Of a DNA stretch of 64,000 nucleotides, positions 1 through 11,534 are shown piece after piece. The DNA comes from Cotesia glomerata (lineage: Eukaryota > Arthropoda > Insecta > Hymenoptera > Braconidae). The notes beneath the pieces were generated by a model. The model searched no databases, was not told where the DNA came from, and saw nothing but the letters and a program-made list of their open reading frames with translations. The position numbers were made by a program, and so were the translations under genes. Position 1 is the first letter of the stretch. Every line of letters begins with the position of its first letter. The stretch lies in the NCBI RefSeq assembly GCF_020080835.1, contig NC_058167.1, positions 3,844,659 to 3,908,658 of the forward strand. Reading direction: 5' to 3'.

Positions 1-1495
1 CCATTTTATATTTTTAAAGTAGAGTCTTTGAGCTTTGCAAAACTCTAAGAGAAAGTATGATTATCTCTACAAAAAGACTAGTTACAGCTATTTAAAAATG
101 ACTAAATTTCGAAATTTAAAGAAATAGTTGGCAATTGGGTCATTCCATGTCAAATCGACAAATAGTTGAAAACGATCCCTTTCGATTTGGACAAATTTTG
201 GTCAGAAGTTTTCGTTTATCATAAAACGAAGTTCTGTCAAAGGAAAAACAATGAAAAAATTTTTTACAAAAGATATGCAAATTCAAAATTTTGCAATTTT
301 TTCAGTTTTTCAATTTTGTTTTTGTAATATCTCGAACGCTATTGTAGATCCAGGAATGGCCTTTTGTTTGTTCGAAAGGGGACATTTAGGGTTATTGAAA
401 AAAAAATTAGGAAAAAAATTTTCAAAAATGCCAAATTTTTAATTTCTGAAAATCGTTAAAAATGACGATCAAAGTTAAAATTTCAGCTCAATGTTTTTTG
501 AATAATACATTGTACTCATCTTGAAAGATTCTGAAATTTTTAGAAGGGTGTTTTTTTTTTTTTCAAAATATCAATTTTTGAATTTCAAAAAATAATTTTT
601 TTCGTTTTTTCCAACTTTCAAATAATGTAGAGTTATGCAGACACATAAAATTGTAATTTTGAGAATTAAAAATTGAATGCATCACGTGGAAATATTGAAT
701 AATAAATTAATTCAAACTTTTTTTTTTATTTTCCATGCGTTAAGGATGACTTTGAGATTATGTCCAAAAAATAAAAAAAAGTTGAAATTAATTTATTATT
801 CAATATTTCCACGTGATGAATTCAATTTTTAATCTTCAAAATTACAATTTTATGTATCTGCATAACTCAACCTTATTTGAAAGTTAGAAAAAACGAAAAA
901 AATTATTTTTTGAAATTCAAAAATTGATATTTTTGAAAAAAAAAAATACCTTTCTAAAAATTTTAGAATCTTTCAAGATGAGTACAATGTATTATTCAAA
1001 AACAATTGAGCTAAGATTTTTATTTTGATCGTCATTTTTAACGATTTTCAGAAATTCAAAATTTGGCATTATTGAAAATTTTTTTCCTAATTTTTTTTTC
1101 AATAACCCTAATTGTCCCCTTCCGAACAAACAAAAGGCCATTCCTGTATCTACAATAGCGTTCGAGATATTATAAAAACAAAATTGAAAAACTGAAAAAA
1201 TTGCGAAATTTTGAATTTGCATATCTTTTGAAAAAAATTTTTCATTGTTTTACCTTTGGCAGAACTTCGTTTTATGATAAACGAAAACTTCTGACCAAAA
1301 TTTGTCCAAATCGAAAGGGATCGTTTTCAACTATTTGTCGATATGACATGGAATGACCCAATTGCCAACTATTTCTTTAAATTTCGAAATTTAGTCATTT
1401 TTAAATGGCTGTAACTAGTCTTGTTGTAGAGATAATCATACTTTGTCTTAGAGTTTTGTAAAGCTCAAAGACGCTACTTTAAAAATATAAAATGG
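1..1495. repeat. 1.5-kb foldback (near-perfect palindrome)
   Basis: The first ~730 bases are repeated in reverse complement up to 1495: the bases at 1-20 match the complement of 1476-1495. Only a short unpaired centre lies near 732-766. Both arms contain a GGGTCATTCCATGTC-like segment. Short frames in each arm encode the same low-complexity peptide and are not genes. The left arm starts at the window edge, so the element may extend further left. It resembles a non-autonomous foldback transposon; no target duplication can be judged. Confidence 0.85.
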
Positions 1496-1712
1496 TTTTT
1501 GTAAAAAATTGGGTAAATTATGTGTAAATTCAATTTAAAACAAAAAAGGATTTTTCCCATGTTAATTAAATGGGAAACTAAAATAAAAATAGCGACCCCT
1601 TAGAGTTAAGCTATAGAACTTACGCTTGGTGAGGATTTTTTTTATATAAAATAGAAGCATTTGAGAGGGTAAGGGTTAAAAAAAAAAATAAATTTTTTTT
1701 TAATCACCCTAA
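1496..1712 (-). mobile_element. end fragment of a TA-type inverted-repeat element
   Basis: On the - strand this begins with ATTAGGGTGATT (tip near 1710) and carries a CCCATTTAATTAACATGGG box at 1556-1577, 133 bp inside the tip. The same tip-plus-box layout is seen at 33919, 35041, 52901 and 58251 and at the opposite ends of the last three. No partner end is visible nearby, so this is a fragment. Confidence 0.55.
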
Positions 1713-2528
1713 TCGACAGACTCGATAGAGTCTGGTGTCAAGTTCCGTACTCAAGCCAGACTACCGAGTATGTATATACCGTAAGCAGAGCGGTTTTTTG
1801 AGGTTAAAAATTTTTTTTCAAATTTATTTTGATTTTTTTTTTATATGATATTTTATAATAGTAGTTCATGCTTTTTATTACACGTACTACTTGATTATTA
1901 TCAATTATCTTTATAATTTTTATTTAAAATTATTAAAAATAATCAGCACAAACTATAGCGACCCAGATTTTTAGATTTTAATTTTGTTTTTTTTTGTAAA
2001 AAGCGGATGGCCAGAGACTAAATAATATGATGCATGCTCATCTTATAATAGATGGGAAACTACAGGAAAAAAGACATTTAACAGCTTGCAATAACACACA
2101 CCAGGCAGCGCAAGAATAACTTTTACATGAAATATAGCTTAAAGGGGATAGTTTGCCACCGGAAATGTATTAAATTAAAATTGTCAATTTTTATTATAAT
2201 TACAAAAAATACTGAAATCCGAGCAAAAACAGTTTCACTGTAAAAAAATCGCGCCAAGTCCACGTTCATAAGACTATTGAGAAACAAAATTTTATTTCTT
2301 TTCAAAAAGATATAAAATAAAAAATTAAAAAATCCAAGTAACCGATATGGTTGTATATGATTTTCGGAAATTAAAAAAAATTTTGCTGTAAATTTAAAAA
2401 TTAGAAGAATCAATTTTGGAACGTACTTGGTGTGCGTGGTGACAAAATATTTCACTTTTTATGAAATTCCTAAAATCTATGTACTAGGACTTTTAAAAAA
2501 ATTTAAAGTACACAATGACGACGCACAC

Positions 2529-2531
<3 letters not shown>
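1713..2531. other. AT-rich interval, no gene seen
   Basis: About 800 bases of A/T-rich sequence with poly-A/T runs. It includes a short hairpin (GACTCGATAGAGTC, near 1721). The reverse-strand frame at 2123-2455 is low-complexity Phe/Ile/Lys-rich and looks spurious. Nothing recognisable is coded here. Confidence 0.6.

Positions 2532-2581
<50 letters not shown>
2532..2581. repeat. (TA)n microsatellite
   Basis: Uninterrupted TA dinucleotides for about 50 bases, directly abutting the GAGTA-rich repeat that follows. The same (TA)n plus GGGATARGGAGTA junction recurs in inverse orientation at 18143. Confidence 0.95.
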
Positions 2582-2585
<4 letters not shown>

Positions 2586-2900
2586 CAGGGATAGGGAGTA
2601 CTCCTTAAGAGCCGCTCATTTTCGAAAACTGACCGCTCTTATTGAGAGTTACTCGTCAATAAAGTATCGTGCACGAGAGTATAGATTTCCAAATACTCTA
2701 TAGTAGTAGTACACATAGATCTAACTCCGAGTCGGAGCGAAACAGACTTGCTCTTTAGTATATTTCTCCTACTCCGAGTTACTGATTGAAGAGCGTTGTC
2801 AGAAGACTCTTTAAGAACTTACTCGTCAAAGGAGCGATTCACTCTCCGAGCATAGCCAAGATACTCCTCCCACCATTTGACAAAAATTCGTCTCTTTGCG
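2582..2900 (+). repeat. GAGTA / CTCGGAGT-motif repeat, copy 1
   Basis: Starts with GGGATAGGGAGTACTCC next to the (TA)n tract. It is densely filled with degenerate GAGTACTC, ACTCCGAGT and CGAGAGTA motifs on both strands. A second copy in the opposite orientation lies at 17861-18142, also ending against (TA)n. There is no credible coding. The repeated partly palindromic motif suggests a non-autonomous element with reiterated protein-binding sites; that role is inference. Confidence 0.6.
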
Positions 2901-3059
2901 TTAACCATTATACAGCGTACACTACTTTATCTACACTAATTTAGAAATGATTTTAGGTAGCCCATAGTAAGTAGCCCATATGTATATTGTGTACAGAAAG
3001 AAAGTATAAATTATAACACTAGAATATCAGTCGATTGCAACTTTAATTGCTTAAAAGCG

Positions 3060-3885
3060 CACTTGTTAATTAACAATTTTTTTTTGCTAGTTAATATCAA
3101 TTTTGAAAAACAATATTTTTTTAAATCATTATTTCTATTGTGCTTTCTCATTCTTAAAAAAAAATTGCATTAAAATTTTTTTTTTCTTTAGTAAATAGAC
3201 AATTTGTTGTAAATAAATAAATTTTCTCGTAAAAAATTTTTTTTATGCTATATGAATATATAAAAACAAATATTAATCGTTTTTTAAGGTAGTTGTAGCG
3301 TGATAGGCATTTCAATAGAAAATTATGAAATTTTTTTTATTGAAAGATAAATATATTAATAATTCACTACCAAAATTTCAGATCAATTGACCGCACCGTT
3401 TTTGAGTAATTAATTTTCGAAATTGTATCTTTTACACGTAGAGGTATAGAGAGATGGTAAAGTTAGTATGAAATCTTCCATACCACTCGAGTGGGCCAAA
3501 GATTTCATACTAACTTTATCATCTCTCTATACCGCTACGTGTAAAAGATGCAATTTCAAAAATTAATTACTCAAAAACGGTGCGGTCAATTGATCTGAAA
3601 TTTTGGTAGTGAATTATTAATATATTTATCTTTCAATAAAAAAAATTTCATAATTTTCTGTTGAAATGCCTATCACGCTACAACTAGCTTAAACAAAACA
3701 AATTTTATTCTATTTTTTATATACAAAACAAATAAAAAATTTTAAAAGTAATTTTTTTTTTTTTAATTAAAAAGTACGACAGATATAATGATTTGAAAAA
3801 AAAAAATGGTTTTTTTACTATTGATATCAACTAGCAAAAAAATTGTTAACTAACAAAGGCGATTTGAATTAATGAAAAAATTTGT
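3060..3885. repeat. foldback repeat with ~200-bp inner arms
   Basis: The inner arms at about 3286-3478 and 3497-3690 are close reverse complements, with a ~20-bp loop containing CCACTCGAGTGGG. Weaker outer arms (about 3062-3130 and 3795-3870, sharing GATATCAACTAGCAAAAA-like sequence) extend it. No open frame of note. A non-autonomous foldback element is the simplest reading. Confidence 0.8.
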
Positions 3886-4609
3886 TTAAGAAATGATTTT
3901 TATCTTAAAAATCATTATCTTCATTTTTAATTATTTTCTAAGAAAAAATTTTCAAACATTTTTCATAAACATCATATTTGTTTGTAATATACTTTATAAA
4001 AGAATTTTTCAAATAATTGTGGGTAAAATTTCAAAAAATTCATTTCTGTGTTGCTGTTATCAATGTAAAAATAAATCCATCGGGCTATTTGAAAAAAAAA
4101 AATTATTAAATGTTTTATTTATGTTTCATATTTTCTTCAGCATCTCTAATTGTTACTAAAAAAACGGAAAATTCTTATTTATTTTTTTCCAACATGAATC
4201 TTTGTAAAGCTTTCAAAGGATAGGCCAATAAAAAAATTAATTGCTTCTGGCTTCGAAAAAATTTGTTAATTAACAAAAACATATTTCTTAAGAAAATTAA
4301 CACAAAAATTTTTGGCCAGCAGATTATGGTTTATCAGTTTATCTACCAAGGTTTGGTTACCAGATGGACTTTTTTTGTTTAACTTTTGTGAGTAAGTCTT
4401 ACATTTGCAAGGAAAAATTGAGAGTTAAAAAAAGTTTTTTTTTGTTATTTTTCCTATTATTTTAATAAGAAAATCTATTTTAGCGTTGAGTTTTAAATTA
4501 AAATATCTTAAAAACTACGCAAAAGTAATCGAGACATGCTGCGTATGAAATTTAGAGAACTAAATAAGAAACAAAATGAGCCAAAACCGATGTCTCTACG
4601 ACCAATAGT
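3886..4609. other. AT-rich interval, no gene seen
   Basis: Low-complexity A/T sequence with poly-A and poly-T runs. The 88-codon frame at 3893-4159 is Phe/Ile/Lys-rich and looks like a chance frame. No repeat ends or RNA genes were recognised. Confidence 0.5.
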
Positions 4610-5924
4610 TTACGAAATAATAATTTTTTAATGAAAAAAAACGTGGTTCCTTTCAAGCGCTTATAAACAAATACCTGTAACTCCTCGAAAAATCATTTGA
4701 TTTGATTTGATTTTCTTTTTTTTTTTTTTTTTTTCTTATAGCTATTGGTGTCTTCTATGAGCAAGAAAATCAACTAAGCTCAAAAAATATCATCTGAATT
4801 TTTTTGAATGATTTTCAGTTTTCCGAATTTCTGCATTAAAAAATAGTTGAAATTATAAAAAAATTATTTTTTTAGCATTTAAAAATTTTACTGGCAACAA
4901 AATATCGGTGTAAAAAAATTTTTTTTATTTGTAAAAACTTAGTTTAAAAGTTAAAAAAATTATGAGCTCAACGGGGACTTGAACTGAACTCCGAGACAGT
5001 TCGCGTGCGCCATTTCCGTCAAACCATTGTCGTAGAAAAATAAGAAACATAATAATAATGTGAGGCAAATAATAATAATAGTAAGCGGCCGCTCACATAC
5101 TCGAAGTAATTTGTTTTTTCATGTTTTGTGTAATTTTTTCATTTTTTTCTGAAGACTAAATTAACTTTTAAAAAATCAATTCCTCAATATTGGTATCAAC
5201 TGATTTCAAATTTCATGAATTGACCAAATAAGTCATCGTCAAATGACCGAATTATGAAAAGTTCATTAACTTCTTTGTTTATAAAAAAAAAAATAAAGTT
5301 AGTTAACTTTTCAAAACTTGATCCTTTATCGTTAGGTTTTCTGGACGATTTATAAAATTTGGAATCGATTGATATCACTATTGTGGAATCGATTTTTTGA
5401 AAGTTTATTAAATTGTAAAAAAAAAAAAATTAGTTAACTTTTTAAAAATTGGTCTTGAGACAATAAGTTATTGGGTCGATTCATAAAATTTGGAATTGAT
5501 TGATCCCTGTATTGTGGAATCGATTGATACCTATGTTGTCGAATCGATTATTCAAAAGTTAATTTAGTCTTAAAAAGAAAAGAAAAAATAACAAAAATGA
5601 TGAAAAAACAAATTACTTTGAGTATCTGAGCGGCCGCTTACTATTATTATTGTTTGTCTCACATTATTATTATGTTCCCCATTTTTCTACGACGGTTTGA
5701 CGAGAATGACGCACGCGCTCTGTCTCGAAGTACAGTTCAAGTCCCCGTAGAGCTCATATTTTTTTTAACTTTTCAGCTAAATTTTTGCACAAAAAAAAAT
5801 TTTTTTTATATCGATGTTTTGTTGCTGGTAAAATTTTTAAATGCCAGAAAAATAATTTTTTTTTAATAATTTTAACTATTTTTTAATGCAGAAATTCGAA
5901 AAAATGAAAATTATTCAAAAAAAT

Positions 5925-6933
5925 TAGGAAAACGGTTGACCCTAAAGGCCATCCCTGCAACTTCCCGCTAATTCCGTTAATACCTGGCCGCTTTTTTGAG
6001 CTCTTCGAGCTCAAAAGTACAATCTGTGTGTTGTTTTAAGCTCTCCGAGCTCAAAAAGATACCTTTTCTATGCTTTTGAGCTCTTTGAGCTCAAAAGTCT
6101 GATAGAAGTTTCATGGAACACTATTTTTTGAATGTTCATACCGCAATAACTTTTGAATGAATGAACCGATTTTTACGCGGTTGGCGGCATTCTACGTAGT
6201 TTTTTAAGCCTTATAAATAATTTCTAAGTTTCAATTGGTCAAACTAGAAATTTCGGAGTAACTCTGAAAAAACACTTTTTTCGGTTTTCTTTCGTTCACG
6301 ATATCTCTCGAACGAATCAACCGATTTTGACCAGCTTGGTGGCAATCGACGTGGTTTTATGATGTTAAGAGCTGATTAGTTTTTGGAATCGATCGGTAGA
6401 GCTGTTTGAAAGTTATTCCAAAAATGTCGAAGTTATGTTGAAAAATCCTTATTTCCAAATATTTCGTCGAGGATATCTCTCGAACTAATCAACCGATTTC
6501 CACGTTTTCGGCGGCAATCGACGCGGTTTTAACTTCTGAAATTATTCTATATCATCAAAAACGATCCGAGAAGAAATGACGAAGTTATGTGAAAAACACT
6601 TTTCGGTTTTCGGTTTTCTTTCGTTCACGCTATCTCTCGAACGAATCAACCGATTTTGATCGGGTTGACGCCGATCGGCGTGGTTTTTCAAGCTTAAGGG
6701 CGGATTAGTTTTTGAAGTTGATCGATAGAGCCGTTTAAAAGATATTCCAAAAAAACTACTTTCAAAAATGATTTTTTTCTTATTTTTTTAAGATTTTTCA
6801 AGATTTCTTAAAATCTATCGGTCCGAATCGGTTCAAATACTCAGGAAATCTAAGTTCAGCGTAGCCCTTTCGAATGGCACCAACCGCGATGAAATCGGTT
6901 CAACCGTTCAAAAGTTATAAGCGAGTCACATAG

Positions 6934-6986
<53 letters not shown>

Positions 6987-7148
6987 TACATACATACAGA
7001 CATAGTGACAACATCGCGGGGGTAGTCAGGGAAGCTTCCTGTGACCTTCAAACGTCGAGATCTGATGAAAACTCGATTTTTGCCAAACGGGGTAAAAACA
7101 ATAACTTCCCGATTTTTGAAAATCTGAGATTTTTAGCGGGAAGTTAAA
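5925..7148 (+). mobile_element. CTTCCCGC-family element, copy E1 (complete)
   Basis: Begins AAAACGGTTGACCCTAAAGG and ends TTAGCGGGAAGTT. The head has three successive GAGCTC-NNN-GAGCTC-type hairpins (about 5997-6095). The body has degenerate repeats of CGAACGAATCAACCGATTTT, and the tail has a (CA)n(CATA)n tract followed by a conserved segment. It interrupts the right arm of the surrounding foldback. Flanks share AAAAATT, which may be a target duplication or part of the element end. It carries no protein gene. Related copies lie at 18236, 33466, 46975, 49189 and 57425. Class unknown. Confidence 0.75.
6938..7000 (+). repeat. (CA)n(CATA)n microsatellite inside E1
   Basis: A perfect CA tract followed by CATA units. 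The equivalent tract in copy E2 (47561-47658) has been used as an insertion site by an R1-clade LINE. Confidence 0.9.
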
Positions 7149-7332
7149 AATTCAAATAATTTATTTTGAGCTTAGCTGATTTTCTTGCTTATAGAAGATA
7201 CCAATAGCTAAATAAAAAAAAAATCGAATGATTTTTCGAGGGGTTACAGATATTTGTTTATAAGCGCTTGAGGGGAACCGCATTGTTTTTTTCATTAAAA
7301 AATTAATATTTTATTTATAACATTACAACATA

Positions 7333-9342
7333 TTACACATCTTCTTGACTATTTTCATTTGAGCTTTCTGTACTTATGGAACTACTTGTATTACTTTTAT
7401 TTATAGATTTTCTAGCTTGTTTTACTTTTTTTACATTATCATTATTTTCATAAATATCTTTGTAATTCATTCTAACGATCATTATAGAATTTATCAAGTC
7501 TGATTTCAGCTTTGCACGCCGGTCTGAAAAAATATACTTTAGTCCGAAAAACAGTCGCTCTACGGAAACTTGAGTAGTAGGAGCCACTAATATAATTCTT
7601 GCAAGTTGAAATAATTCAGGCATTAACAACCTTTTTTCTTCCCAATATTGAAGCAGTGGAATTTGAGGATTTCGTTCTTCTTGATTCTTAAAATTTAATA
7701 ACAATGGCTTTATATCAATAGTTGCATTTTTTTCAAGTTTCGCCTTCTTTCGAGCGTGTAGTTGTTGGAATAGCACTGTTGGTATTGAAGTATCCTCTTG
7801 AAGTTCTTCGGATGATTTATCCACTACACTATTTGATAAATCCTGTTCAGTTAGATCACCTCTTTTTAATGAATTCAAGCTCTGCCATACTTGACTCAAA
7901 TGATTTACAGCTTCAGTCTCCTGTTCTTCGGTTAGTAAAACATTATAAAGAGGTTCTAAATAAATTCCAGAAATTAAAGCAAGATTCTCAAAGAGATTAT
8001 CTTGTCGAACTTTCATATACTTTATGATGTTTTTTGATAATGGCGTCTGAATTTTTTCCGTTTGTTCGAGGCATATTAACCACACTGAATAAAATTCCGG
8101 CAACGTTAGCTGCTCCTTTTGTAATTTTAAAGTAGCATCTTTTGCTGGTTTTAATGCTTTTACATAATGTTTTATGTTATTCCAATCACTCGCAGTAAGT
8201 GATGGAACGTAACTTTTGAAGTCTTCCAATTTAAGCAAAGAGAATAACATATCATACGTAGATGACCAGCGAGTAGGCAAATCGAGAACAGGTTTCGACG
8301 CAGTCGGTCTTAAACGCCTGATTTCATTAATTGTACTGTCGACTCTAAAAATTTTAGCTGCGTTTCTTGCTTTCGACAATGATTTCTGAAGGTTTGATTT
8401 ATTGATTGCAGCTTGAACTGCAAGCTGCAGCGTATGAGCTGCACAGCGAATATTAACCAGTGAAAAACTCTGCTGCAGTGTTTCCATTGAGCCACTCAAT
8501 TCCATTTCTGAAAGATCTGGTTGTAATTCAAGATCAAATCCAAGATCATTGTCGTCATCCATAGTTGTAGAGTCATTAATTTCGAAGTCCATATCTTCTT
8601 CAATGGGATTGTCTGTGTTACTACCGGTATTGTTAAGGGTAGTATTGTCAATATTGCACATTAATTCATTGCGTACATCATCTTCTTCCACAGGCAAATT
8701 TTGTTCTTCGGCCAGTAATTCTGAGAGTTTGACCATATTTGTACCGTTGTCAGATGTGAAGGAATAAATATTTTTCACATCAATTCCGTATAAATCAAAA
8801 GTTCTCAAAATCAAGTTCTTCAAGTTTTCACCGGAATGCCTTTCTGTTATTTCTTCTACAGCAAGTGTTCTGATTATAATTTTACCGCCTCTAATATACT
8901 GAATGTTAACTTCAAGAAATGATCGCCCTAATCGAGAAGCAATATCAACTTTCAAACTGACTAAATTGCATTCTTTGACCTCTTTTTGTATTGTCTTTTT
9001 GATATTATTGGCAGTGTTGATTACATCATCTTTCACAGTCTCTTCATTGATGATTACTTTCTCTGGCATTCGAGAAATTAATGGATCCAAAATCATTCGC
9101 ATTCCTTCGTCTTGTAGAATTGAAAAAGGGCGACCATTGATTGTGACTAGCTTCAATAGTGCCGTTTTTAGAGTCGTTTTATTTAATGCTACGCGATTCA
9201 AATAAGTTGACTCTTTTGTTGACTCTTCTTCCGTCTCAGTAGTAGAAAACTCACTCTCATGTTGATTGAATGGATATATTTGGTCATAAATTTCGCGATG
9301 TCGATCCTTCAAATGACGTCTTTGATTAGAAGTATGTTCTTT
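7333..9342 (-). CDS. hAT-family transposase, main exon (exon 2)
   Basis: This is the second exon of a 705-codon hAT transposase. Visible family features are the end of the BED finger (HLKDRH), an RNase-H-like segment with a SDNGTNMVKL block, the CAAHTLQL motif that usually precedes the large helical insertion, LPTRWSSTYDML, and a C-terminal dimerisation block (PTTQVSVERLFFGL, then DRRAKLKS). The frame is open throughout. An acidic, Asn/Asp-rich stretch separates the SDNG and CAAH blocks, longer than in the hAT proteins I know. Acceptor TTTTTTCCAG lies just upstream (- strand). The protein should act in the nucleus in cut-and-paste transposition. No flanking 8-bp duplication was identified, so it could be an active element, a recent remnant or a domesticated gene. 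Confidence 0.85.
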   Translation of the reverse strand, partial: KEHTSNQRRHLKDRHREIYDQIYPFNQHESEFSTTETEEESTKESTYLNRVALNKTTLKTALLKLVTINGRPFSILQDEGMRMILDPLISRMPEKVIINEETVKDDVINTANNIKKTIQKEVKECNLVSLKVDIASRLGRSFLEVNIQYIRGGKIIIRTLAVEEITERHSGENLKNLILRTFDLYGIDVKNIYSFTSDNGTNMVKLSELLAEEQNLPVEEDDVRNELMCNIDNTTLNNTGSNTDNPIEEDMDFEINDSTTMDDDNDLGFDLELQPDLSEMELSGSMETLQQSFSLVNIRCAAHTLQLAVQAAINKSNLQKSLSKARNAAKIFRVDSTINEIRRLRPTASKPVLDLPTRWSSTYDMLFSLLKLEDFKSYVPSLTASDWNNIKHYVKALKPAKDATLKLQKEQLTLPEFYSVWLICLEQTEKIQTPLSKNIIKYMKVRQDNLFENLALISGIYLEPLYNVLLTEEQETEAVNHLSQVWQSLNSLKRGDLTEQDLSNSVVDKSSEELQEDTSIPTVLFQQLHARKKAKLEKNATIDIKPLLLNFKNQEERNPQIPLLQYWEEKRLLMPELFQLARIILVAPTTQVSVERLFFGLKYIFSDRRAKLKSDLINSIMIVRMNYKDIYENNDNVKKVKQARKSINKSNTSSSISTESSNENSQEDV

Positions 9343-9576
9343 CTGGAAAAAACAATACCATCAGATTTAATAAATTTTTATAACAATAGTAATTTAAAAT
9401 TTTGAAATAATTTAATTGAACATATTTCTAATTCTGTTAAATTGATAAAAAAAAAAAAAAAAAAAAAAAACAACGAAAAACATTTAACATTTAGTTTGAT
9501 ATGAACTAACAAACGTCATTATTAAAGCGTTTAAATAAAATTTTAACAAATAAAAATTAATACTCGATGTACTTAC

Positions 9577-9684
9577 AGATTGATAACCACAATTTAAAAC
9601 TTTACATTTAGCTTGATTCCCAACGTACTCAAAAAGAGATACTATTTCACTTCGTGTTTTCCCTCCGGATTGTTTAGAAGTCAT
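9577..9684 (-). CDS. hAT-family transposase, exon 1 (BED zinc finger half)
   Basis: It encodes 36 residues starting MTSKQSGGK and containing the first half of a BED zinc finger (LFEYVGNQAKCKVLNC, with its Cys pair). The exon ends at a consensus donor, TCT|GTAAGTAC. Joining in phase 0 to exon 2 (KEHTSNQRRHLKDRH) completes the C-x4-C...H-x4-H finger, which supports both the splice and the start. The intron (9343-9576) is 234 bp and contains a poly-A/T run. On the - strand a CAG|GTAATTTAC donor-like site near 10347 could mark an untranslated leader exon; this is only a suggestion. Confidence 0.8.
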
Positions 9685-11534
9685 GTTTATAATATTCGAA
9701 GAGAAAAAAAAGATGAAAATTTTATAATAAAAAAATCAAAAAACTGACACAACAAATTGATTTTTATCGAATCAAAATTTTAAAATTTTCGAGGTTACTG
9801 TCTGAGTCGATACTCTTGAATAATTGTTAAAAATAGTGAAGTACATTTCCTTTAAGTACCCAAATTTGTAGGAGGAAGTAAGGCCCAAGTACTTAAATTC
9901 TCAGTACAGAAAAGTTGGAGAAAGAAAAAAATAGGATAATGAAACTAATTCCATTGGTAATTAGGTATACTTTTCAAAACGTGGTCATTATGAAATTTAG
10001 GCTGTTTAAAGAACCTATTATATATTATTGATAGGTAATCTATAATATCAGTAGGTAATAAATAGACAATAGGCACATAAAACAGCTTAAAATTTGTAAT
10101 TAATTTTATAATAATTTTCAACTTAAGCTTACTCTCACAGAGAATGAGTTTTATTATTTTTCAGGAAACTAGTATACGGAGAATATCATAAATATTTTTA
10201 TTTTATAATTTTTATTATATTGTAATATTCATCTATGATGATTGCTTTGATTTTTCGTTGTTTTTTTTTTTGAGCTTGAGAGATTAAAAATAAATGATCA
10301 AGATTAGTTCTTAAAAATAAAATACGAAAAAATAATAGTAAATTACCTGTGCTGAGACAATTTTTGGTTTCCTTCGCTTTAGTCGCTTTTGATATAGACG
10401 TAATTTATTTACAAATGAATAAGAAACAATTAATTCAATTTTCTGTAGTTTTAAACGTTGCCATGTTAGCTTAATTTCTCTGTATCTCGAAATAAACTTT
10501 AAACAAAGCTTGAGAACTACGATTTTTACTTTATATAATGAAAGCGAAGAATTTTATAAATATTATACACTCAAAAAACTTAAATAAGGAAATAAGATAA
10601 AAAATTTTTAATTCACTATTAAAATTTTTTTTTAATAATATCATTGACTTCTGACGTACTTAAGTTTGCAAGTGCTTAAACAACACTATTACAATTTTCG
10701 TCTGAACCTTTATTTTAAAGCAGAGGTAATACTGTAGTAATAGAATGAATGATATATACTATACCTGGACTTCAAGGTTTCCGCTCAAATGCTCCAAACG
10801 GGAGAAAAAACATTTAGCGTTTTTGTCAAGACATCAAGTGTGCAATGGTTCGATGAAAAAAATTTTTTTTAAAAACTCAGAAAAATGTGTAGATCAAATT
10901 CACCTAAAAAATTTTTGACAAAACGCCATTTTCACTTGAAGTCATAAACAACTCATATAATTTTATGATTCGGAAAAAATAATTCGTGATCTGGGAAACT
11001 TCTTTTAAAAAGTTTATGTAATTATTTATAAAAATATACTTAACAATTGACCAAACATTTTATTCATTAATAAAAATTTCATTTTCATTACTTGCATAGC
11101 ATTATCATTTTTAACATAATGATTGATAGATTATATAATTTTCGGTTAACAGTTTGGTAAATTTTTATGAATAACCAAATTAACTTTTTGAATAAAGCTC
11201 CCTCGACGACCAGTTATTTATCCGAATCATAAAATTCCTAGCATTTCGATATATATATTGTATGAACGAATAGTTGATTCAATTGTTAAGTAAAAAAAGC
11301 AAGTTAATTTATTTTTGAAAAAATTTTTAGAAACAGAATCTTCGTCAAATATATATTTAAAATAATTTTTCTCATCTGTCGATCGAACGATAAGAAACCT
11401 TATCCTCTCGCTCTTTCTCGGAGATCTGTATATTGTAATAATAATAATAAAAATAATTTCCCTTTTTACCTTCTCCCAACTTTCAGAATTGAAAACTCAA
11501 GAGAGAGATACTTATTTTTACTTTCTTGTCTTAC
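9685..11534. other. AT-rich interval upstream of the hAT gene
   Basis: No coding region seen. It should hold the hAT promoter and leader (transcription to the left). A short inverted repeat pairs about 10965-11050 with 11165-11245 (ATTTTATGATTCGG at the outer ends). Near 10788-10960 is a segment whose ACTTGAAGTCATAA resembles a piece near 15241-15260, so dispersed repeat debris is likely. Confidence 0.5.

Larger units (their letters stand above)
4610..7312. repeat. large foldback with a nested insertion in its right arm
   Basis: The left arm (about 4610-5180) is repeated in reverse complement at about 5540-5924 and, after an interruption, 7149-7312. Landmarks in both arms are AAGCGCTTATAAACAAATA, GCGGCCGC and a (TAA)n stretch. 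The centre (5180-5540) holds imperfect direct repeats around GGAATCGATTGAT. The right arm was split by the CTTCCCGC-type element at 5925-7148. Its right end lies 20 bp from the stop codon of the hAT gene and would supply that transcript's polyadenylation signal (AATAAA on the - strand near 7312). Confidence 0.75.

Noticed and set aside
2515..2703. Open frame translating the (TA)n tract (Ile-Tyr repeats)
   Set aside because: Dinucleotide repeats lack stops in this frame; no protein features. The same applies to frames at 18082-18279, 34915-35195 and 61850-62095.
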